A stretch of 10,035 nt of DNA from Auxenochlorella pyrenoidosa. Taxonomy: Eukaryota; Chlorophyta; Trebouxiophyceae; Chlorellales; Chlorellaceae. This document shows, piece by piece, positions 1-8,220 of the stretch. Every line of letters starts with the position of its first letter. Position 1 is the first letter of the stretch. The translations under genes were made by a program, and so were the position numbers. A model generated the notes under the pieces. That model saw nothing but the letters and a program-made list of their open reading frames with translations, was not told the DNA's origin and did not search any database. The DNA lies in the NCBI GenBank assembly GCA_001430745.1, contig KQ481997.1, forward strand, positions 584,431 to 594,465, in the 5' to 3' direction.

Positions 1-7
1 CCCCCAC

Positions 8-1728
8 CTGCAGCTCCTTGTCCACAATGGCCGTCACATCCATGTACACCTGCGGGACCGCCCAGCACCACAGAGGCAGTCCGAAGCGCAGTGGCGACAC
101 AAAGTGCGGCGGCAACCAACGCTTGCAGCGGCGATGCAGCAGAGCTTGTCCAAGGCGTGGTGATGGACACAGGACGACCGCGCAAGGAGGGACCCCAGCC
201 GGGCGGGCGATACGAAGGGGGCGCTGCCCGCAAAGTGATGCACATGCCACCCCCCTTGCGACGGGATCAGGGCTGCAGGGCGGCAGGGCGGCATGCACCA
301 AAGAACTGCAGGGGCATGCAGCAGCGGCATGCAGCGGTGCGCCGCACGCCAGGCCTCCCCTCCCCACCTCGTCAATGGAGGCCTTCTCAATGATGGCAGA
401 GGGGGCTAGGCGGTGCAGCAGCGCAACCACCTCGGCGCATGCCAGCCTGCAGGCAGGGCGGCAGCAGGAGATGGGCGCGCTCCCACGCTTGGCGGGGTGC
501 CAAGGCAGCTCGGGGCAGATGGCGGGTGCACCCGGGCTGTCTCCTTGGTACTGGCTGGTGCAGGCCTGCAAGCACCCCGGGCACAGCTCGTGGCACAAGC
601 GGGCCGTCGCAAGTGGCGCCCGCCCTAGGGGGGGTAGAGCAGGCACAGCAGCGGCCCACTCACAGGCCCTCGGCCCGCCCCCGCCACCTGTGCTGCGTGC
701 CCTGCCCACCCACCGGTACCGCTCCAGGCAAGCCTTCTGTGTCAGGCGTCGGCTGTCGTGCGCGCCGCCGCCACCGCCGCCCGCGGGCTCCGGCCCAGCG
801 TCGGCGCTGCCGCTGTCCCTGCCCTCTGCGCCGATCGTCTCGACATGCACCAGGACCAGCTCCGGGCATGCCTTTTTGGCCTCCTTCACCTGCACACACA
901 AGAGCAGGGGGCACAGCTTCGGCGCAGGATGCCTGAAGCTGATGTGCCCGACGACGTGCTTGGGCCCGGGCGCGCTGCGGCGCCGCGCCTGCGGGGCCCT
1001 GCGGGCCCGCCCGGCCTGGGCGCCGCAGCATCGGCAGCCGCAGCAATGCACAACGCTGGTTTGAGGGGGCAGTGCATCTGCCGACAGGTCGCATTCATGG
1101 GAAAGGCCGGCTGCGCGGCGCAGCGGCGGAGCAGCCGCGCCGGCGCGGCGGCTCCCCCTCACCCGCATGTGCCGGGTCACCCCTCGTGCCCTGGCCGGGT
1201 AGTTGACCGCAATCAGCCCTTCCCTACGGGGAAGGAGGAGTGGACGGAGCAGGGGCATGCAGGCATCGCATCATCACATCATGCATAGACATGGCCTGGG
1301 GGTGCAGCCCAGCCGCGGACCACGGATGGGCACATGCTCCAGGGTTGGGCAGGGAGCGCCTGTGCCCACACAGTTGGCTGCTGCGCAAGTCGAGCCCATC
1401 GCTGCCTCGCACCATTGCTGGACGGCGCAGGGCGTTTCCCGGGGGATACCCAGCCGCTTCATCTCCACCTGGGCCTGCATCAAAGCCCACAATCGATACA
1501 AAAGTTCAGCATGCAGTGGGTAGAAACTGCATGTGAGCATTATTGTTCGCGGCCGGGTGCGGCGCCCAGCAGGGCTTGCTGAAACGCCTCTGGATCTGGG
1601 TTGCGCACTGTAGCAGGCCGGCAGAGTTTGCAGCTGCATGCAGGACGCACGTAGAAGCAGTCCTCATCGATGTGCAGAATGACGCGAGAGTAGTCCTCCA
1701 GCAGCGGTTGCAGAGGTTGCTGCTGCAT
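8..1728 (-). CDS. POLH: DNA polymerase eta (Y-family translesion polymerase), N-terminal part, 3' end outside window
   Basis: Six exons on the minus strand: 1728-1651, 1474-1413, 1223-1163, 889-714, 446-368 and 49-8, giving 166 residues with frame kept at every GT-AG junction. Seen: motif I HIDEDCFYAQVEM (D21 metal ligand) split by intron 1; AVQQWEGLIAVNYPARARGVTR at about 43-64, whose Y55, R58 and R64 align with the nucleotide-contacting Y, R and R of human Pol eta; KEAKKACPELVLVHVE at about 69-84; then KASIDEVYMDVT, where D151 and E152 are the second catalytic acidic pair. Known: Pol eta inserts nucleotides opposite UV lesions such as cyclobutane dimers during replication, in the nucleus. 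A Gly-rich insert sits at about 88-115. The start at 1728 is the only ATG in the first-exon frame and leaves 14 residues before the conserved RVILHID. The last exon ends at a GTGGGG donor at the window edge, so the rest of the palm, the little finger, and any UBZ or PIP motifs lie outside. DinB/kappa and iota are less likely because of the Pol eta-type SIDEVYMDVT and YPARARGVTR signatures. Confidence 0.9.
50..367 (-). other. Polymerase eta intron 5 (318 nt)
   Basis: It begins GTGGGG directly after the SIDE codons and ends CCCGCAG before VYMDVT, so it splits the catalytic palm motif. GCATGC-containing repeats occur at about 290-335. No embedded RNA or coding element was recognised. Confidence 0.8.
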
Positions 1729-2550
1729 TGCGCCAGCGCTGCGCCGGGTGCGCCGCTTGCGTCCTCCTGGCACTCTTGCTGTCCTCTGCAACGCAGCAAC
1801 ATCTGATGGAAAGGCTGGCTTGTACAGCCCCAAATCCTTCTGAGTGACGAGCCCAGCAGCGCAAAGGCTAGTAATGCTTCAGTCTGTACTTGCTGGTCTT
1901 CCCCTGCTGCCGCCACTCTCGCCTGTCGTCGGAGTAGCGGTGACAAGTGAGGGGCGGCGGCAGGCCGGCGCGCCACTTCAAGCACGTTGCATTCGAGCCC
2001 TTAGAAGACTGCGGTCACTCTTATGCAACAGGGAACTCCGTGCCCAGCGCTCGAGCAGAACGAAATGCTGTAGCACTCCGCCACAGGCGGTAGATCGCGC
2101 AAGCAGTCTTTGAGGACTGGGCGATCGGGTGGAATTGCGATCGCTGGCTGGCAGACGGCCTGCTCTACATTTTAGGCGCTGCTTCGGCTCAGCTGCCGCC
2201 AGGTGAACCTGATGCACGACAGCAGGGCCAAGTCTCGGCCCCCACCACTGAGCGCATTGCACAAGCTTGATACTTACAAAATTAAAGCATGCAGGGATGA
2301 ATTCAGGCCAATCAAAGGTAGTCAGGGGGGGTGGGATGAGCGCGACATGAATAGCAGTGCTACAGGTTCATTCTCGGGCGGCAATGTGCGCCCGCCAAGG
2401 TGGGGACAGCAGGGTGAGCAGGGCTCGGGCAGTGCGCCACAGGGCGACGGTGCTGTGAGGGGGTCTCGCAGCTCCCCGCGGGCCTTCAAGCCTGCAGGCA
2501 AGCAGGGCTGGCGCTGCCAACGAGAGCAGCGGGCGTGTCGACTCCAGGGC
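1729..2550. other. Intergenic region: rhodanese 3' flank and polymerase eta upstream region
   Basis: The two flanking genes are in tandem on the minus strand. The part from 2550 to about 2260 is the likely rhodanese 3' UTR, ending after a TGTAA signal. The remainder, to 1729, should hold the polymerase eta promoter and 5' UTR. I see no TATA box at a convincing distance and no open frame with recognisable protein content. Two CGATCG-containing palindromes lie at 2121-2144, and a weak stem (CAGTC/GACTG) at 2104-2119. Confidence 0.55.
2274..2278 (-). promoter_or_regulatory. Polyadenylation signal TGTAA of the rhodanese gene
   Basis: The minus strand reads TGTAA here, 273 nt past the rhodanese stop codon, in a locally AT-rich stretch. 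TGTAA is the usual green-algal poly(A) signal, with cleavage normally about 10-20 nt further on. It is the first such motif after the stop on this strand. Confidence 0.6.
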
Positions 2551-4942
2551 TCAGTCCACCTCAATGTCCTTCTCGGCCTTGGTCCAGCCGCCGTACCCGT
2601 CCTGGAGCACCTGCATCATCACAAGGGGGGCCAATGCTATCAGCAACAGTGGGCTGCTCCCCCCATCCCCGTCCCTTGACAGTCCAGCCTCCGGCGAGGG
2701 TTCTGCAACCCTCTTCCCAACTCCCTCAGTACTCGACTCCTCCACACCCGGCCTCCCTCTGCCTCGTGCACCCACCTTGATGTTGGTGAAGCCACTCTGG
2801 ATGAGGTTGTACGCGGCGGTCAGCGAGCGGCTCTGCCGGCCCCACTCGCTGGGGCCTGCGGACGCGGAGAGGGGGGGGAAGGGGGGGGGGGCGTTTGAAG
2901 GCATGCATGGGCTGGCGGTAGTCCGGGGCACACCCATAGTGAAGCGCCGCCCAACTTGCAGCCATCGTCCCGTGCTGCTGGCATCCATCTGAGCCAGCCA
3001 AGCCTGGTGTTGCAACTGGTGGGTGGTGACGCCCGCAGAGATGCTCTCCTGGCTGACGCCCAAGATTCATAGCGCGAGCCGCTGGGCAGGGGGCGGCGAA
3101 AGAACCCGCCACCAGCGCCGCCCCTCCTCACTGTTGAAAGAGACGGCGTTGACTGTTCAACACTCACCCGTCTTGTCCAGGCTGCCGCCGATGTTGCACA
3201 CCAGGATGATGCCGCCGTTCTTCTTGGGCGCTGCTGCAGCCACCTGCAGCACGTGCCACACGGGAAAGCACCCGGCCGAGCGTGCATCGGCAGCTGAGCG
3301 GCGCACGCTCCGGGCGCTGCTCAGCCCGCCCGCCCGCCCTGCAGCCTGCCGGGCCTGGTGCGCAAACACGGCCAACCTCCCCCCTCCAGGCCCAGCAGGC
3401 GCCAGCTTGCCTCATCCACAAAGTCAGGGTTTGCCTCGGTGCCATACACCTGGAGCAGGCCATGTGGAAGGACGTGTGGCAAACGTCTGTGTCACAAGTT
3501 CCGTTGCGGTTAGACAGGCTTTAAGCCCAAATAAGCAAGCAAGATGAGCGGCGAGAGTAGCATAGGTGACAGGAGCGGCAGCCGCAGCAGCAGCAGACAT
3601 GAGAGGCAGCCAAGCCATGCATTCGTTTGCCTCTCCATGATGCGTCTCCCGCAGTCTGCGTCCTGTCCACGCAAGCATGACAGCACTCACCCCAAAGAAG
3701 GCAAAGCCAGCGCGGCGGATGATCTTGTCGGGGCTCCAGCCTGCAGGGAAGGAAGCAGAGGCACGCTGCTCGGTGTGCCAGGCTGCGCGCCCAGCACCCA
3801 GCACATGGCGCCGCCGCCGCATGCGCCGTGCGCTGCGCCCCGGGCTGGGTGCTCAAGGACGCCGCCGCACGTGTGCCGCGTCTGGCCGCCCCTTGCCGCC
3901 CTCGCGTCCCCGCCGGCCTGGGAGCGCACCCTCAATGGGCTGGTAGAAGCAGCAGTTGGTCGACCCCGGGATGCGGCCGCGCCTGAACTCGTTGGACGGA
4001 CTGCAGGCAACACCGGCACGCCGACGCGTGGCGGCTGAGCGGGCCCAACCCATGCGTGCGGGGCGCTCCGGCAGGATCCCAGCACGCGGTGGGCTATGCA
4101 CGGCGGTGCAGCCGGGGCTGCGCCCGGCTCGCTCCAGCCGGCCGCATGGGGCGGCAGGCGGTGGCGCGGTTCATGCGGTGCGGTGATGCGGCTGCCCAGC
4201 CCTGGGCGGACGTGCGCTCCCCACTCCCCTCCCCCCCCCCCCCCCACCCCCCACACACACACGCCACCCAACCCCTCACCGGACGTCGATCACGGGGGTG
4301 CCCCGCTTGATGGCCGCCTCCACAGCGTCGGCAGTGACGAACGACACGCCGTTCTTCTTGAGGGTCTTGGAGATGAGCTCCCAGGCCTGCAGACCGGCTA
4401 GAAATATTTGGGGTGCTCACATTAAGCCCCCAGGGCGTACAGGGGCGGGCGAACAAAGCAAAAAGGGCCCCGCAACATGCGTGAGCACGGGGCGAGGTAT
4501 CAACCCCGGCGGACCTTGGGCGACGTCGGCCGCATGCCGCTGATCTGCACGCCGCTCGTCAGGCCGGTGTCGGCGGCAACCTTTGTCTGTGCATTCACCA
4601 ACACAGTGCGCTGGCGCTGCTGGAGCCTGCAGGCAAGGAGGAAGTCGTCGTGGGCGGCGGTGGCAGCGGCGGCGGAGCAGCGGCTAGCGCTCTGGCAGGT
4701 GGGTCCATGTCGCTGGGCCCAGCTCAGCCAATCATTCCACAACGCCACCGTGCTCACAAAATTGGAGCCAAAGCATCCTTTGAGTGCGCAGGTGCAGCGA
4801 GCCTATTGGCCAGGCGCACAGGCTCCTGCGGTTGGGCCATGGACTACATTGAAAATGCATGTCCTTACCTCTTGCCGCTTGCCCGAGCGCTGAAAGGCAC
4901 GCAGGGCCGGGCAGGCTGCAGAGCAAACACCGTGCTCGCCAT
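2551..4942 (-). CDS. STR14: Plastid-targeted rhodanese-like domain protein, STR14-like
   Basis: Nine exons on the minus strand: 4942-4869, 4626-4515, 4386-4280, 4000-3930, 3740-3691, 3449-3377, 3233-3168, 2855-2776 and 2610-2551, giving 230 residues. Seen: an N-terminus MASTVFALQPARPCV rich in Ala, Ser and Arg, like a chloroplast transit peptide, with a likely cleavage zone near VLVNAQ (about 33-38). The rhodanese domain starts at GTPVIDVRPSNEFRRGRIPGS (about 91-111; split here as GTPVIDVR and PSNEFRRGRIPGS). Next come GWSPDKIIRRAGFAFFG (122-138), GTEANPDF, the core strand IILVC with candidate catalytic C175, GRQSRSLTAAYNL (190-202) and GYGGW near the C-terminus. Between C175 and the GRQSRS segment the active-site loop is longer than the classical CxxGxR loop. 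The RRxGFAFFG, GTExNPxF and GxQSRSL blocks are those I recall from plant STR14; that orthology is from memory. Known: rhodanese domains carry sulfane sulfur on a cysteine; the substrate of this subfamily is not established. It diverges from the stress-protein gene across 846 bp. Confidence 0.91.
2871..2891 (+). repeat. Homopolymer G tract (G8-AA-G11) in rhodanese intron 7
   Basis: On the transcribed sense strand (minus) this is a long C-rich pyrimidine tract ending about 15 nt before the acceptor at 2856, so it can act as the polypyrimidine tract of this 312-nt intron (2856-3167). The rest of the intron shows no recognisable element. Confidence 0.8.
4225..4267 (+). repeat. Low-complexity C/CA tract in rhodanese intron 3
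   Basis: A C15 run at 4231-4245, a C6 run at 4247-4252 and an (AC)n microsatellite at about 4252-4262 lie 15-50 nt inside intron 3. On the sense strand the tract is G- and GT-rich and sits next to the 5' splice site, the opposite polarity to the acceptor-side C tracts. Such runs are prone to length variation and sequencing error. Confidence 0.85.
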
Positions 4943-5788
4943 CGCGGGAGAAAGGGGATCGGACTTGCCCAAATTCGATCAAACCGTACGTTGGGGTGTC
5001 GCTGCAGATGAAGGGCTTTGCAAAGTAGGGATCCTAGCTGGCATGGTGTGGCCCCTGCTCTTGGAAAAGGGGCCCTTACGCCACTTGCTCGCGATCATCG
5101 GCGATCACATCCTGCTCTTCTCATTGCAGAAGTGTATCCCAACCTCTTCTGAACACGGCAAGGTCGCGCCCTTCTTCCCCAGGCCCCCACCCACGCACCC
5201 GATAACATCCATCGCTGATCAACGTCCTGTAGACTCTGCCCCGGAGCCAGATCAGCCGACAGCTGCCGCTGCACTGCATACCACGTCTGTCTCGCCGTTC
5301 TCCTAGGCCCTCAGGATGGCAGGTGCGCCAGCCCGCGAGACCTGTTCTGGTGTCACTTGCGCCTCCTCTTTCAACAGCTTGGGCCGACCGCCAGTTGCAG
5401 CGCCGGCGCCACAGACGGGGTGCGCCGCACTGCCTGGCGGGGCGGTTTCCTCGTCGCCAGGGCCTGGCTGCCTTGCAGACCCCCCAGAAGTGAAGTTATT
5501 GCAGTAAAATTCTTGTGTCCTTTCCTGTTGTTGGAGCACAACAATTCCAGCGCCGTGGCTGCTGCCGACCTGAAATAGGGAGGATTCTGCCCGCAGGGAC
5601 GTCCGGAAACCTCGTTGGTTCTGGCTTTCAGTCTGCAGTTTCACACCCCAAAGTCTTGCGCCCAACACCCAGCCCGCAGCTTGAACTTCAGCTCGAACTT
5701 CAGCGAAATCCACCCCGAAATCCGTGGTTGCTACCTATCACGGCTGCCCTTGTATCACTGCCCACCCCCCTGCTCATCTGCTGGTATC
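4943..5788. promoter_or_regulatory. Divergent upstream region between the rhodanese and universal stress protein genes
   Basis: These 846 bp lie between two start codons facing away from each other, so both promoters and 5' UTRs must be here unless an upstream noncoding exon exists. No convincing coding content, TATA box or RNA gene is visible. Small features are a GCGATCA direct repeat spaced 10 bp at 5091-5107 and the 12-bp-periodic repeat at 5678-5723 close to the stress-protein start. Confidence 0.6.
5678..5723 (+). repeat. Short 12-bp-periodic repeat upstream of the stress-protein start
   Basis: AGCTTGAACTTC (5678-5689) is followed directly by AGCTCGAACTTC (5690-5701). CGAAATCC then occurs at 5704-5711 and again at 5716-5723, also 12 bp apart. 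The block lies 66-111 bp upstream of the ATG, in the promoter or 5' UTR. It contains GAA and TTC triplets but not in the spacing of a canonical heat-shock element. Confidence 0.65.
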
Positions 5789-7381
5789 ATGCCTGCAGCG
5801 CCAGCGCACCCTCGCCGCCTGCTCATCTCCGTCGACAACAGCGACGCCAGTGAGGCGGCCGTCAAGTGGGCGATGAACAACCTGTGAGCCCTGGCAATCA
5901 TTCCGTCTCATGTCCGGCCATTCTGCAGCTTCTGCGCACCCCGCATGCCGCGTGCGTGCCTGCCGTGCCGTGCCATGCTGCGCAGACTTTGTGGCATGTC
6001 CACTCCCGCGGTCCACGGCAAGGCGCGACGCGCTGCGTCTCGCTTCTGCAGGCTCCAGCTGATTCGCCCCCCACCGTCTGCCTCTTCCCCTCCTTCGCAG
6101 GTACCAGCAGGGGGATGAGATCCACCTCATCCACGTCATCCCGCGGCTGCAGCTGGCAGCCACATACGGCGCGCCGCCCGTCGACTTCCTGCCCTACCAG
6201 GTGCCGCCGTTGTTTCATTCACTTTTGGGCACCAGATTGCAAGCTCAAGAACTTCACTTGGCTGCGGGGCATGTTGAACAATGGGGTGTCAACGCTGCCT
6301 CTTTCAGCAGGGCACAGGCCGCCCGCCGCTCAGGCAGGCTGCCGAAACGCTAAAGCAGCGCGGCCGGCCGGGCGCGGCGCCTGGGCCGCTACGCCGGCCT
6401 CGGCCCCCAGCAGGCCGGCCTGCGCCGCCCGCCCCCCCGCAGGACCCCACCGCCTATGAGCAGCTGATCAAGGCGGCAGAGGACTTCATCGCCAAGCGGG
6501 CCCTCACCCACGTGGGCGACATCACGCCTCACCCGGTGGTGCACATCGTCAAGGTGGGCCGGCCGCGCCTTGGTGCGGGCTGCATGTGCCTTGTGGCAGG
6601 CTCCATGCACCGCCAGGTGCTGGGTGTGCGCCTGGGTTTGCAGGCAGCGCGGGCTACGCGCGGCCCCGCTGAGCCGCCGTGCGCCTGCAGCCTGGGGCGG
6701 GCAGCACAGCATGTCGCGGCCGCTGGCGTGCTCAGGCTGCGATGCCTGGGGCAAACTAAACCACAAAGCCCCTCCGGTGTCCCTCAGCATGCCCCCCCGC
6801 CAGTGCTGCCCCGTTCATGGCAACATTGCCCCGCGCCTTGCAGTCTCCTCTGCCCAGCCGTGCTGCCCCCTGCTGCGCCGTGCTGCCCCCGCTGTGCAGT
6901 ACGAGATCGACACCGACAGCATCGGCAACGTGGTGTGCAAAAAGGCCGATGAGCTGGAGGCCGCGGTCACCGTGCTGGCACGGCACACGTGAGGACCGCT
7001 CGGGGGGCAGCAGTCTCGCTGGGCAGGCTGTGGTCCCCTGCCTGGCTGTCCAAAAGGGCAGGGGGTGGGAGCAACGAGCTGTAGAGTTGTAGCGGCGTGC
7101 AAGGGCTGGGGGCGGGTCCAGTCGCAGCCGCTCCTTGAAGGTTTGGGAACAGAGTGGGTAGAGGGGTGGCCCGCTGGCTGCTCCGCCAGCGCCGGCGCCG
7201 CACCCTTGTCACCTGCCCGCACCCCTACGCCCCTGCCCCGCCCTCACCTCACCCCACCTCCCACCGCACCCCCATCCCGCCCCGCAGCAAGTCTCGGCTG
7301 CAAGAGTTCTTCCTGGGCTCTGTCACCTCGTACTGCGTGCACCATAGCAAGCGGCCGGTGCTGGTGCACAGCGGGGTGTGA
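5789..7381 (+). CDS. Universal stress protein (UspA fold), single domain
   Basis: Five exons on the plus strand: 5789-5883, 6101-6200, 6443-6553, 6900-6988 and 7288-7381, giving 162 residues, the usual size for a one-domain USP. Seen: first strand RRLLISVDNSDAS (9-21) with the conserved Asp D16, helix EAAVKWAMNNL, second strand DEIHLIHVIP, linker GAPPVDFLPYQD, helix DPTAYEQLIKAAEDFIAKRA, strand PHPVVHIVK, helix KKADELEAAVTVLA, and the closing segment LQEFFLGSVTSYCVHHSKRPVLV. This order matches plant and algal USPs. The family's ATP-loop pattern G-x2-G-x9-G-S/T is only partly kept: A129 and T132 replace the first two glycines, while G142-S143 remain, so ATP binding is doubtful. The start ATG has A at -3. 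Intron 1 begins right after CT of Leu32 and brings an immediate in-frame TGA if retained. There is no signal or transit peptide, so cytosolic location is inferred. It is convergent with the RETICULATA-like gene. Confidence 0.94.
6554..6899 (+). other. Intron 3 of the universal stress protein gene (346 nt)
   Basis: It starts with GTGGGC and ends CTGTGCAG. The 3' part carries repeated GTGCTGCCCC-like units (about 6861-6893), giving a C-rich acceptor region. No embedded snoRNA, tRNA or protein-coding segment was recognised. Confidence 0.8.
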
Positions 7382-7462
7382 CGCGCCATTCAGACAGCGG
7401 CAGCCCGGCCGCGTGCGGCGGCTGCGGCAGTGCATGCATAAAGAGCGGGTCCGCTGACCGCC

Positions 7463-7480
7463 CAGCCGTGAACGCGGCTG
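7463..7480 (+). other. Hairpin in the stress-protein 3' UTR
   Basis: CAGCCG (7463-7468) pairs perfectly with CGGCTG (7475-7480) across a six-base loop, 82 nt after the stop codon. Function unknown. Confidence 0.5.
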
Positions 7481-7500
7481 TGTTGAGCGGACTCACCCTT

Positions 7501-7522
7501 GAGACAAGCGGTTTGTTGTCTC
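7501..7522 (+). other. Second hairpin in the stress-protein 3' UTR
   Basis: GAGACAA (7501-7507) pairs perfectly with TTGTCTC (7516-7522) across an eight-base loop. AGCGGA (7486-7491) and TCCGCT (7524-7529) could add an outer stem with an asymmetric bulge. It lies about 120 nt after the stop codon. Confidence 0.5.
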
Positions 7523-7653
7523 CTCCGCTGCGACATTGAGCGCACAAAGGTTTTTTGTAGCAGAGAGCGAGTGATGACGGCACAGGAGGAAAGTCAACAG
7601 TTAACCAGGGTTGGAGGAGGCAGGGCGCCTATAACCAAGGGAATGCGTGGCCC

Positions 7654-7658
7654 TTACA
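7654..7658 (-). promoter_or_regulatory. Second downstream TGTAA on the minus strand (possible alternative poly(A) signal)
   Basis: TTACA on the plus strand gives TGTAA for the RETICULATA-like transcript, 120 nt beyond the first candidate at 7774-7778. Use of this site would make the two convergent transcripts overlap by more than 100 nt. Confidence 0.3.
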
Positions 7659-7772
7659 GGCCAACTCTCAAGCCCCAGGGTCCCCTCTGAGAAATGCAGG
7701 CAGCACTAAATCTGCAAGAGCCTGACAGCCATCAACACCTTTCCGCTGCTCTGGACATACCAGGAAGGAGCC

Positions 7773-7788
7773 TTTACAGGCGTGTAAA
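7773..7788. promoter_or_regulatory. Palindrome carrying a TGTAA poly(A) signal on both strands
   Basis: TTTACA (7773-7778), GGCG, TGTAAA (7783-7788). The plus strand reads TGTAA at 7783-7787, the first after the stress-protein stop. The minus strand reads TGTAA at 7778-7774, the first after the RETICULATA-like stop. It therefore can serve both convergent transcripts. Confidence 0.6.
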
Positions 7789-8220
7789 AACAGGGGCATT
7801 GAAACCAAACAAGTGCACTTCATGGCGAGGAGAGCAGTGGATGGGGGACGGGATGGGAAACGGCTCATTCGAGGACGGATGAGCAGCAGCGAGGTGCAGG
7901 GCAGCAGTCGGGCAAAACTGGGCAGAGCAGCATCAGATCAGTACACTCCTCTCAAGAGCACAGGGGGTGAAAAAATAATGCGCAATTGGCAAAGAGCGGG
8001 TGCAGCCCGCCCCGGGTGCACAGCTGCCCATCTCGAAAGGCAGGTGGGCGTCCGCCATGGCGGGCACAAGCACTGGGGCACTGCAGCCACGCCCCCAGCT
8101 GCAGCTCTCCGGGAGCTCCGCACCCCTCCTGGGCCGTCCCAGCCATGTGCGGCGCCTCGCCAGCGGCGCGGCGCATCCAACGGCGGCCACTAGGGGGGCT
8201 CTCAGGGGCCTCTGGCCCGG

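Noticed and set aside
18..1064. Long uninterrupted reading frame on the plus strand (348 codons)
   Set aside because: The encoded sequence is low-complexity Arg/Ala/Pro/Gly text without family resemblance. The minus strand of the same stretch carries conserved polymerase eta exons, so this is a GC-bias shadow.
8..1728. Polymerase eta as a broken pseudogene
   Set aside because: The gaps between conserved blocks are all bounded by GT and AG, and the phases match at all five junctions, so they are introns and not frameshifts.
1729..1833. N-terminal extension of polymerase eta by 35 basic residues
   Set aside because: The frame is open but begins at TTG, and there is no upstream ATG in frame. 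The ATG at 1728 fits the family, so an extension would need an extra unseen exon.
3244..3376. Acceptor at 3244 for the rhodanese cysteine exon
   Set aside because: It would need a phase-0 donor, but the available donor at 3376 is phase 1. The CAG acceptors at 3231-3236 match that phase.
4650..5306. Plus-strand open frame of 218 codons in the divergent region
   Set aside because: No recognisable protein content, and it overlaps the rhodanese first exon and transit peptide on the other strand.
5678..5723. Canonical heat-shock element
   Set aside because: GAA and TTC triplets are present, but their spacing (1, 5 and 3 bases between blocks) does not match alternating nGAAn units.
7571..7690. 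Possible C/D-box small nucleolar RNA (GTGATGA ... CTGA)
   Set aside because: The boxes are about 110 nt apart, there is no terminal stem and no clear C'/D' pair, so chance is more likely.
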